Assembly: GCA_016190375.1 (NCBI GenBank) | Contig: JACPQR010000247.1 | Span: 1 to 45,187 of the forward strand | Direction: 5' to 3' | Source of the DNA: Deltaproteobacteria bacterium | GTDB taxonomy: Bacteria; Myxococcota_A; Polyangia; JACPQR01 | Length of the DNA: 45,187 nt | Part shown: piece by piece, positions 25,670-33,607 of the stretch | Position numbering within the stretch: position 1 is the stretch's first letter | Layout of the letters: every line of letters begins with the position of its first letter | The notes under the pieces: generated by a model | Seen by the model: only the letters and a program-made list of their open reading frames with translations | Told to the model about the DNA's origin: nothing | The model's database searches: none | Position numbers and translations under genes: made by a program

Positions 25670-27016
25670 ATGCGGCTCGTCCTGCTTCTCGGCGAGAGGG
25701 AGTACGACCTGGGGAGCCAGGAGGCCCTCGCGAGCATTCGCTCCGCCCTCCCTCGGGCGCGGCTCGTTTTGGTCAAGAAGACCACGCGCTGGTACAGGTG
25801 GAATGCCCGAGCGCTGGCCTCGTCGGTGGAGAAGGTCCTGAACGTGGATTCGTCCCATCCGGCCTGCGTGGCGGCCGTGCTCGGCGCCCTCGACGGAAGG
25901 AGCGTCGATGGCGTGGTCGCGATCCACGAGGATTGCTTGCGTTCCGCGGCTGCCATCGCAGCCGCACGGGGCCTCGGTTCTCCCGATGCCAGCGTCGTCG
26001 AGACCTGCCGCGACAAGCTGCGCTTGCGCGAGGTCCTCTCTCGAGCCGGCATCGGGGCGCCCGCGTCCGTGCCCTGCACGACGGTCGGCCAGGCCCGCGA
26101 GGCCGCCATCCGGCTGGGTCTGCCGGTCGTCGTCAAGCCACGCGACAAGGCCGGGAGCACCGGAGTGATGATCGTCGAGAAGGCCGATGAGGTCGCCGCG
26201 GCCTTCTCGTTGTCGCAGCGATGCAGGTGGAGCGAGAGCCGCTCGGAAGAGGTGCTCGTCGAGCCTTACTACCCGGGGCCGATCGTGACCATCAACGGCG
26301 TCGTCTGGGGCGGATCCTTCTCGCTCGTCGCCACCTCAACAAAGAAGACCTGCTGGCACCCGTTCTTCCTGACCTCCGAGGACCAGATGCCTGCTGCGGT
26401 TCCACAGGACGTCGAGGCAGCCTGTGTAGAGGCCGTTCGCCGTGGCTGTCGGGCGACGGGCCTGGTCCAGGGAGTCGTCCACGCGGAAGTCGCGGTCGCC
26501 GGCCATGGCCCGCGGATCCTCGAGATGACGCCGCGGCCCGGCGGCGGGTACGTCGCTCCCATGGTTCGGGCCCACTCCGGCGTCGATCTGTTCGCGCTCG
26601 CGGCCCGGATCGCGGTGGGCCTTCCGCCGGATCCTCCGCCGCGCGAACCGGCGCGGCACGTGGTGGGTCGCGTCTTGCGGTCCCGAGAGCAAGGCGTTCT
26701 CACCGACTTTCGCGCTCCATCGGCCGGCGAGGGGATCGAGGCGGTGAGGTGGACCAAGAGGCGTGGAGATCGAATCGGGGCTCCGCCTGGCGACTTCTTC
26801 GCGGAGCTCGGCTTTGTCGTTGCCTCCGGGCGCACAGGGATAGAGGCATCGGACCGGCTCGAGCGTTACGTCGGAGTGGTGCGGGCCGCGGTCGGCGAGC
26901 GCGGTCTTCTGGGCCGGAGCGCCGTGCTTCTGCGGCGGATCGCTCGTGATGAGAGGCTCCTCCACGGTCTCGCGAGCTTCCTGCGAGCCCGCGCGCTTCC
27001 GCCCCGGTGGTCATGA
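25670..27016 (+). CDS. ATP-grasp carboxylate-amine ligase-like protein
   Basis: The 448-residue protein has an N-terminal Rossmann-like half (RLVLLLGEREY, VDGVVAIHEDCLRSAA). An ATP-grasp core follows: VVVKPRDKAGSTGVMIVE (152-170, nucleotide-binding Lys), VLVEPYYPGPIVTING and ILEMTPRPGGGYVAPM (metal site, about 285-300). It belongs with carbamoyl-phosphate/carnosine-synthase-like ligases that join an acid to an amine through an acyl-phosphate. The substrate is unknown. It lies 33 bases after the PaaK-like gene, and its stop overlaps the next start (ATGA). Confidence 0.85.
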   Translation: MRLVLLLGEREYDLGSQEALASIRSALPRARLVLVKKTTRWYRWNARALASSVEKVLNVDSSHPACVAAVLGALDGRSVDGVVAIHEDCLRSAAAIAAARGLGSPDASVVETCRDKLRLREVLSRAGIGAPASVPCTTVGQAREAAIRLGLPVVVKPRDKAGSTGVMIVEKADEVAAAFSLSQRCRWSESRSEEVLVEPYYPGPIVTINGVVWGGSFSLVATSTKKTCWHPFFLTSEDQMPAAVPQDVEAACVEAVRRGCRATGLVQGVVHAEVAVAGHGPRILEMTPRPGGGYVAPMVRAHSGVDLFALAARIAVGLPPDPPPREPARHVVGRVLRSREQGVLTDFRAPSAGEGIEAVRWTKRRGDRIGAPPGDFFAELGFVVASGRTGIEASDRLERYVGVVRAAVGERGLLGRSAVLLRRIARDERLLHGLASFLRARALPPRWS

Positions 27017-29850
27017 AGGCCGGCCCCCGAGAAGGCCGCAAGTCGCGTGTCCTCTTGGTCTATCCGTACGACCCCACGGATCTCAGATTCGGTCCTCCGA
27101 AGATGGGGCTCGGTCTGGCCTACATCGCGTCAGTCCTGCGGCAGGAGGGCTGCGAGGTGCGGATCCTCGACAAGTGGGCGGAGTTTAGGCTGAACGGCTT
27201 CGACCGCGCCGGTGTCGAGAGCCTCCTGGAGTCGACGCTCGCGAGCTTCGCGCCGGACGTCGTCGGGTTCTCGTCCTATTCGGCGCTCATCGCGGACGTG
27301 ATCAAGGATGCTCGGCTGGTCGAGCGTCGCCGCCCCGGAGCGCTCGTCGTGATCGGCGGTCCTCACGCGACGGCGCTGCCGGCGGAGACGCTCCGGCGCT
27401 ACCCGTTCATCGACATCGCGGTCTCGGGCGAAGGGGAGCACGCAATGCGCGAGCTCGCCCTCGGCAAGCCACTCGAGCAGATCGCTGGCATCGCGTTCGC
27501 GAAGGACGGAGAGATCGTTCGCACGGCGCCCGCTCGTCCTCTCAGGGACCTCGACGAGCTGCCGGCACCTGCGCGTGACCTGATGCGAATGGACTATTAC
27601 ACCCAGCCGTCGCGTGACCTGCCGTCACGGGGAGGAGGGCTCCGCTACGCGACGATCCTGAGCTCGCGAGGGTGCTTCGCGGCTTGCAGCTTCTGCATGC
27701 AGCTCGAGCTCCGCCGCAGGCTGGGCCTGCGCTCGCCCGGTCGCGTCGTGGACGAGATGGAGCAGGTCCTTGACGCCTACCCACAGGTCACGGCGTTCGA
27801 GCTCGTCGACAGCCTGTTCCTCGCGGACCCCGCCTCCTGCGAGGAGCTCTGCCGCGAGATCATACGGGCCGGACTGCATCGACGCGTCCGCTGGAAGGCC
27901 CAGACACGCGTCAGCCGCGGGAGCGAGGCGCTCTACCGCCTCATGCACGAGGCAGGATGCTTCATGGTCGGGTTCGGGTTCGAGTCGGGCTCTCAGCGAG
28001 TGCTCGACGCGATGAGGAAGCGCCTCACGGTCGCCGAGATCCGCACGACCGCCGAGGCCGCGCGCCGTGCGGGGCTCGAGATCGATGCGTACTTCATCTA
28101 CGGCCATCCGGAGGAGACCGAGGAGGACTTCCTGAAGACCCTCGAGCTGCTCGACGGACTGCAGCCGGACTTCGCCGGCTACGGGCGCTACTTCCTGGTA
28201 CCCGGAACCGAGGACTGCGATCGGCTCCTGGCGCAGGGCCGTCTTCCGTACCGCTATGACGATCCGGCAGTCGACTGGGAACGAGCGGACATCGCGAGCA
28301 GCCGCTCGAAGCACAACTTCTCGCGGATCCCGGACGCTCGCTTCCGGCGCCTCGAGCGGCTCGCCTACCGGGCCGTCGTGCTCCCGATCAACGTACGCTA
28401 CCACCTGCGGAGCCAGGGTCCCGGTGCCCTCCTGGACCCACGCTTCGCCGTCACGGCTTCCAGGACGTGGCTCGCATCGCGGCCGCCGTGGCTGCGCATC
28501 GAGCGTGCGGCCCGACCCCTCGTCCGCGCGCTCGACGCCGGAAGACTGGGCCGGGCGCACGCCGGTCGGCTCGCCCGCGCGGCTCTCGGCGCCCTCTCCG
28601 CCGAGCTCTCCACCTCTGCTCGGATCCGCTCGTCCGCCCTGGCTCTGAACGCAACGCTGCGGCGGGCGGCGGCGATCGTCCCGTTCCATGCGGAGCGCGC
28701 GCCGGCCACGGGAGGCGGGCGAGCCTGGTCTCTAGCCGAGTGGCCGCTCTCTCGCCCCGATGATGTTCGGGGACGACCCGCGGAGGAACTCGTCGCCCGC
28801 GGCACCCTCTTGCCGACCTGCCGGACCGAGGAGACGAGCGGCTCGACCAGCGCGCCCTTTCGCGTCTATCTCGATCTGCAGGACCAGGCCGACTCCGATC
28901 TGCTCTGGCACCGCAGCTACTTCCAGATGGGGCTCTTGCCCACGCATCGCCTGGTGCACCTGCGCGATCCGGATCCCGCGGCCGAGTCGCTTCAGCTCCG
29001 ATGGCTGCGCTCGCTCCTGGGCCTGCCGCAGACCACCTTCATACCCATCTCGCAAGAGGTCGATGCCATCCTCGCCGACCTTCGCCGGGCACGCCCCGAG
29101 ATCCTGTTGGCCCTGCCGCACGCGCTGGCCCGTATCGCGCGCCGCCTCCATGAGCGGGGCGAGGCGCTCCAGGGCCTCCGTCGCATCTTCGCTCCCGGCG
29201 CCCCTCTCTTCGCCGATGTCGCCACGCGGATCCGCGAGAGGCTCGGCGTCGCGCCTCAGCAGGCATACGGGACTGCAGAGCTCGGCTTCGTTGCCTGGGG
29301 GTGCCGCGCGGGGAGCTACCACCTGAACTCCGATCACGTGCACGTCGAGCGGCTCGGTGACGGCGCCGACGGCCGCGCCAACGTGGCGATGACCACCCTG
29401 AAGCGCAGGGCCATGCCATTCATCCGGTACGTGCCTGGCGACGTGGTCCTCCCTCCGGCAGGAAGATGTGCCTGCGGCAGCTCGTGGCCTCTTCTCGGAC
29501 GACTGCTGGGCCGCGAGTCGAGCTTCCTCCGTCCGCCGGGCAGCCGCCAGCCGGTGTCCGAGCACGCGCTCGCCGCCGCCCTCGCGCCGCTCGGGGGAAG
29601 CGACCGGTTCCAGGCGATCCAGCGCGCTCCGTCCCACGTCGAGCTCCTGGCGGAGGAGACGATCGAAGGCGGAGCGGGGGCGCTCCCTCGCGCTCGCGAC
29701 GCGGTGCAAGGCCTCCTGGGACCGGAGATCGAGGTGACAGGCCACCTCGTGTCGCCGTTCCAGGTCGGTGGGATCGGCAAGAGACCGCTCGTCATCGGGC
29801 TCGCCAACCGCCGCGCGTCCCGCTCGGCGGTCGAGAGCAGCGCGTCGTGA
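27013..29850 (+). CDS. B12-binding radical SAM protein fused to a PaaK-like adenylation domain
   Basis: The 945-residue protein starts at the ATG overlapping the ATP-grasp stop. Residues about 12-170 are a B12-binding Rossmann domain (RVLLVYPYDP, GLAYIASVLRQEGCEV, VVIGGPHATALP, AVSGEGE). The radical SAM core follows, with SSRGCFAACSFC (Cys221, 225 and 228) and the later motifs FGFESGSQRVLDAMRK and AYFIYGHPEET. From about residue 510 a second domain begins (LRRAAAIVPFHAERAP). It is PaaK-like: P-loop ETSGSTSAPFRVY (about 607), AYGTAELGF, FIRYVPGDV and CACGSSWPLLGRLLG. The frame is continuous, so this is a true fusion. The pairing suggests a radical modification and an acyl activation on one substrate. 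Confidence 0.88.
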   Translation: MKAGPREGRKSRVLLVYPYDPTDLRFGPPKMGLGLAYIASVLRQEGCEVRILDKWAEFRLNGFDRAGVESLLESTLASFAPDVVGFSSYSALIADVIKDARLVERRRPGALVVIGGPHATALPAETLRRYPFIDIAVSGEGEHAMRELALGKPLEQIAGIAFAKDGEIVRTAPARPLRDLDELPAPARDLMRMDYYTQPSRDLPSRGGGLRYATILSSRGCFAACSFCMQLELRRRLGLRSPGRVVDEMEQVLDAYPQVTAFELVDSLFLADPASCEELCREIIRAGLHRRVRWKAQTRVSRGSEALYRLMHEAGCFMVGFGFESGSQRVLDAMRKRLTVAEIRTTAEAARRAGLEIDAYFIYGHPEETEEDFLKTLELLDGLQPDFAGYGRYFLVPGTEDCDRLLAQGRLPYRYDDPAVDWERADIASSRSKHNFSRIPDARFRRLERLAYRAVVLPINVRYHLRSQGPGALLDPRFAVTASRTWLASRPPWLRIERAARPLVRALDAGRLGRAHAGRLARAALGALSAELSTSARIRSSALALNATLRRAAAIVPFHAERAPATGGGRAWSLAEWPLSRPDDVRGRPAEELVARGTLLPTCRTEETSGSTSAPFRVYLDLQDQADSDLLWHRSYFQMGLLPTHRLVHLRDPDPAAESLQLRWLRSLLGLPQTTFIPISQEVDAILADLRRARPEILLALPHALARIARRLHERGEALQGLRRIFAPGAPLFADVATRIRERLGVAPQQAYGTAELGFVAWGCRAGSYHLNSDHVHVERLGDGADGRANVAMTTLKRRAMPFIRYVPGDVVLPPAGRCACGSSWPLLGRLLGRESSFLRPPGSRQPVSEHALAAALAPLGGSDRFQAIQRAPSHVELLAEETIEGGAGALPRARDAVQGLLGPEIEVTGHLVSPFQVGGIGKRPLVIGLANRRASRSAVESSAS

Positions 29851-31118
29851 CGGCGTCGTCCAGCAGGGCGTCGAGAGCCGGCCGCACCGAGCCGTGGCCG
29901 GCGCTGGCTTCTTCGCCGGTGACGAGCTGGCTCGGGAATGTCCGTCGCGGCGTGTGGGACGAGGCGTCGTACCTGGCGAACTATCACCTGCGCCCACGCC
30001 TGCCGCGCCTCGTCTGCACCGTCGAGGCCGCGCAGCAGCGCTTGCTGGGCAGGGCGCCGCTTCGGATCCTCGAGGGGCGAGGCACCGAGGGCCACCAGAC
30101 GCTGGCAGCGTCGTTTCGGGAGCCGCGCCTGGGCCGGCTGTTCGAGCGCCGCTTCGCCGGGAAGGACGCAGTCGTCCGCGAGCAACGGCCCTTCGATCAT
30201 ACGAAGCAGACCGCCGGCTCCGACATCGAGGCCCATGAAGTTCCCGCGTTCGAACGAACGGCGTGGGCGCGAAGAGGGTTCTTCGGCCTGCCTCTGTGGG
30301 TGCGTCAGGTCGTGCCGCTGGAGCGTGGAGTCGATCCCTTCCCACCATCGCGACACATCCGGCACCGGATCAGGATGATCCAGCGGTGTGGCTACGGCTA
30401 CGAGGTCACGCGGGATAGGGCGGCTTTCTCCGAGTTCTACGATCGCATGTACTCGCCCACGATGCTGGCCCGCCACGGCGCCGACGCCTTCGTGCGCGGC
30501 CGCCGCTACCTCGAGCGAGGCCTGCGCCACGGTGCCCTGCTGGTGGTAACGCAGGGCGGTCGTCGCGTCGCGGGGATTCTCAACGTCTTCCACGCCGTCG
30601 ATCCCCTGCATGTGTCGACCTGGGCTGGCGGGCTGCTCGACGGCGACCTCGATCTGCTGGCCGAGGACGCCGATTCGGCGTGCATCTACTTCAGCATCCA
30701 GTGGGCGCTCGAGAAAGTCGGATGCCGGCGCATCAGCCTGTCGGTCACCCGACCCTTCCTCGACGATGGTCTGCTTCGATACCGCAAGCGCTGGGGTGCC
30801 CGCCTGGAGCCGGAGTCGGCCTGGGCGTGGAACGTCGTGGTCCTGCGAGTGAATCGCTGGACCCCCGCCGTCCGCGCGACCCTCTGCTCGAACCCGTTCA
30901 TCGTCGTGGGTCGTGATGGTCTGTCAGGCGTCGCCTGCTGGGGTGGCGTAGCTGGGGGCCTGGACGACCTCCACGCGCCGGGGTTGTCATCGCTGACGAT
31001 CGTGACCGAGCACGACCAGGAACCGCCTCCGACTGCGAGCCCCGACTTCGTGGTCACCCTGACGGTCGGGCACGAGGTCGAGCAACTGCAAGCGCTGGCG
31101 CATGCGTTGGCGGAGTGA
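29847..31118 (+). CDS. GNAT/FemAB-like acyltransferase
   Basis: The 423-residue protein starts at a GTG whose GTGA overlaps the previous stop. The core (about 180-330) has the pattern FYDRMYSPTMLARHG, LLVVTQGGRRVAGILNVFH, YFSIQWALEKVGCRRISLSVTRPFLDDGLLRYRKRWGARL. This is a GNAT fold like the FemAB/CelD group, which attach amino acids or acyl groups to cell-wall or glycan precursors. The gene at 32415 on the opposite strand encodes a protein with the same pattern, so the two are paralogs. It is the last gene of the plus-strand operon. Confidence 0.75.
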   Translation: MTASSSRASRAGRTEPWPALASSPVTSWLGNVRRGVWDEASYLANYHLRPRLPRLVCTVEAAQQRLLGRAPLRILEGRGTEGHQTLAASFREPRLGRLFERRFAGKDAVVREQRPFDHTKQTAGSDIEAHEVPAFERTAWARRGFFGLPLWVRQVVPLERGVDPFPPSRHIRHRIRMIQRCGYGYEVTRDRAAFSEFYDRMYSPTMLARHGADAFVRGRRYLERGLRHGALLVVTQGGRRVAGILNVFHAVDPLHVSTWAGGLLDGDLDLLAEDADSACIYFSIQWALEKVGCRRISLSVTRPFLDDGLLRYRKRWGARLEPESAWAWNVVVLRVNRWTPAVRATLCSNPFIVVGRDGLSGVACWGGVAGGLDDLHAPGLSSLTIVTEHDQEPPPTASPDFVVTLTVGHEVEQLQALAHALAE

Positions 31119-31232
31119 GAGTCGCGCAATGCCACGTGGAGCGGGCTCCGCCTCCTGCGAACGCGCTCGAGATCCGGCCCCTGGTCGGCGCTGCCAGACG
31201 CCCCCGGATCGTGGTCGGGAATCGCGGAGTCG

Positions 31233-32337
31233 CTAACGCAACGAGTCGAGGCGGGCCGCCCGGGCGGACTTCGCGGCCAAGGCCGCGGCCGCGCGCACCG
31301 GCTCGCCGACCGGGAGCTCGGCCGCGAGAAGGCGAGGAGCGAGAAATCGCGTCGCAGCTGGATCGTCCCGGCGGGGCTCATGTACCGGAGGGCCGCCTCC
31401 AGCTCGCCGGGCGGAGGATAGAGTCGGTGGGTTGGGGATTTCGGGTCCCGCGCCAGAGCGATCCGCCCGTCATGGCTCTCGACCAGCAAGAGGTCGCACT
31501 GCCGCAGCCGCCGCGCGTCGAGCCCGCGATCCGAGGTGGCCGCCGGCGAGGTGAGCCCGCCCAGGTCCAGCGTGCGCCAGCCCGACAGGTACGGCACCGC
31601 GCCACAGTCGAGGAGGCAGAGATTCCGGGAGCCGGGATCGGGGACCATCGCGAGGCGTCTGCCCAGGACCGCGTGCACACCCTCGAGCCCGCGCCCCATG
31701 AGCTGGATCTGTCGATCGAGCGCCCGCGCGGCGAGCGCTCCCTGGACGATCGAGGCGAGCGCGAGCGCGAGCGGGATCATCCAATCCTTGCGGCTCCGCA
31801 CGGCACTCCGCGCGGTGACGGACCACGCGGCCGCGCTCGCCGACAGGAGGAGCATCGCCGCCGGGAACAGGTAGCGGCCGGCGTAGTTCATGACCGGCAC
31901 CAAACCGAAGTAGACCAGCACCACACCGGGTGTCACCGCGAGGAGGAAGGGCACGTGGGGGAGGGAACGGAGCCTCGTTCCGCGGCGGCCCCGCCACGCC
32001 GCCAGGACGACGACGGCCACCGCAACCGGGATGACCTTCACGAACAGGAGCGACGGCCAACCCATCAGCTCGGGGAGCGTCCCGAGCAGCACCCAGAGCG
32101 GATTGACGTACCCCTCCACGCTGACCCCCTCGACGGTCGGCAATCGGAGGGAACCGTTGCTCGCCAGCATCCGCGCGTATCACAGGGAGATGTAGGCGTC
32201 GTCGGCCGTGAAGACCAGACGTGCCGGAGGTACGCGAGGACCAGCGCGGTGAGACCGGCCAGAAGCGCTCCGGCAATCCATCGAGCCCGTCGGCGTTCGG
32301 GTCGGCCCTCCTGGCGAGGGATGCACACCCGGCGCAA
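31233..32337 (-). pseudogene. Decayed GT-C-type membrane glycosyltransferase
   Basis: On the minus strand a first frame gives a membrane segment (WIAGALLAGLTALVLAYLRH). A one-base shift near 32220 is needed to continue LVFTADDAYISL. A TGA (near 32178-32180) then replaces an expected Arg codon, followed in frame by YARMLASNGSLRLP...VEGYVNPLWVLLG and at least four further membrane segments. A second shift near 31325-31335 leads to a well-formed C-terminus (LAAELPVGEPVRAAAALAAK...LDSLR) ending in a TAG at 31233-31235. The DDAYISLRYA and VEGYxNPLWVL motifs are typical of GT-C mannosyl/arabinosyltransferases. Three lesions argue for a true pseudogene over one sequencing error. It follows the GNAT-like gene of the minus-strand arm by 77 bases. 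Confidence 0.7.
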
Positions 32338-32414
32338 CGTAGCCCGCTCCAGGCCACGTGGACAAGCATCGCTGGCGCTCAGGGCCTCGCCAAGAAACGA
32401 GACGTTGATCGCAG

Positions 32415-33545
32415 CTATGGATCAGAGCGCGGCGCCGGCGGCCAGCGAGCGAACTCGACGATCCCGGCGCCGCCGTAACGACGCCTGAGCGCGACGATCC
32501 GAGCGGCGGGAGCCTGCGGTTCGACCACCGCGTGCAGACGGCTGCCGTGCCACAGCAGCAGTGGGCAGCCTTCGAGCAAGTCGCGCGCCTTGCTCGGGTC
32601 GCGGAAGCCAACGGCGAGGATTCGCCGAGACCATCGGTTCGGCCTGAGCTGTGCGCCCCAGGCGAGCTTGTACTCGAGCTGGGGATGGGCGAGCAGTGGC
32701 CGCTCGGGTCCGTGGTCGATCTCCGAATAACCGAGCTCGGCCGCTCGCCAGAGCGCGGCGGCGTAGAGCGCGTGCCCGGCACCCTGGGCAAGGTGATTCG
32801 GATCGCCGTGGCGGTAGCCGGTGTCCAGGACGCGATAGCGATCCTCGTGGTGCACGGAAACCTGGGCCGCGATCTTGCGACCGTCTTGCAGCACCCAGAG
32901 GAGCTCCATTTGGCCGACGTGGCGCCGATAGAACCTCCACGGTCTGACGTCGGCCCAGGCGCCAAAGCGCGACGTGACGTACGGCAGGTAGAAATCTCGA
33001 TAGAAATGCTCGAGCGGCGCCAAGCCGCGCTCGATGGCAAGAGCAAGGCGAGACGCTCGGATCTTGCGCTGATATCTACCGAAGGGCTGGCGCCCCGAGT
33101 GCCAACGCCGCACGGCGTCGGCGACCGGCAGCACGACCTCCACCGACTCCGGCAGGATCACGAGCGAGGGCGGCAGCAGGCGCCGTGCGGCGGCCGGCAC
33201 CGCGACGATGACGGCATCCGCAGTCGCCAGCCCATCGCACACCGCGCGGTTGGCCTGCCACAGCGCCGTCGGGGCGAACGGGCCGGCCGGGACCTCGCCC
33301 AGGATCAACCGACCCAGGCTCCTCACGTCTTGCGGAGTGCCTGCTATGAGAAGTCTGAGACTCGCGCTGGGGTTGCCGACGACCGTACCGGTCACGACCT
33401 GGCTGCTCAATGGATTGAGCAGGGACCGCAGATCCAGGAGGGTCGCCGCGGCGGAGTAGAGGCGGCGCAGACGAGGGTAGACCGCAACCCGGACGTCGTC
33501 CGGTAGCCGCCCCCACGCCTTGCGCAGCAGAGCCTCGAGGTCCAT
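32415..33545 (-). CDS. GNAT/FemAB-like acyltransferase, paralog of the plus-strand copy
   Basis: The 376-residue protein has the core pattern FYRDFYLPYVTSRFG, ELLWVLQDGRKIAAQVSVHH, ALYAAALWRAAELGYSEIDHGPERPLL and LEYKLAWGAQLRP. It parallels the protein at 29847 and indicates the same GNAT/FemAB-like fold. It likely transfers an activated amino-acyl or acyl group. It lies 62 bases downstream of the RiPP-type radical SAM gene on the minus strand. Confidence 0.72.
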   Translation of the reverse strand: MDLEALLRKAWGRLPDDVRVAVYPRLRRLYSAAATLLDLRSLLNPLSSQVVTGTVVGNPSASLRLLIAGTPQDVRSLGRLILGEVPAGPFAPTALWQANRAVCDGLATADAVIVAVPAAARRLLPPSLVILPESVEVVLPVADAVRRWHSGRQPFGRYQRKIRASRLALAIERGLAPLEHFYRDFYLPYVTSRFGAWADVRPWRFYRRHVGQMELLWVLQDGRKIAAQVSVHHEDRYRVLDTGYRHGDPNHLAQGAGHALYAAALWRAAELGYSEIDHGPERPLLAHPQLEYKLAWGAQLRPNRWSRRILAVGFRDPSKARDLLEGCPLLLWHGSRLHAVVEPQAPAARIVALRRRYGGAGIVEFARWPPAPRSDP

Positions 33546-33607
33546 CGTCGACGCGGCAACGGTACGGCCGCTGCCGCCTCACGGCAATCGTGGCCGTTTC
33601 TGCCGCG

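Noticed and set aside
30686..31232. Extension of the GT-C frame past its proper end into the GNAT gene
   Set aside because: After the second frameshift the frame is Ser/Arg/Pro-rich and antisense to the GNAT gene. The natural C-terminus ends at 31233 in another frame.
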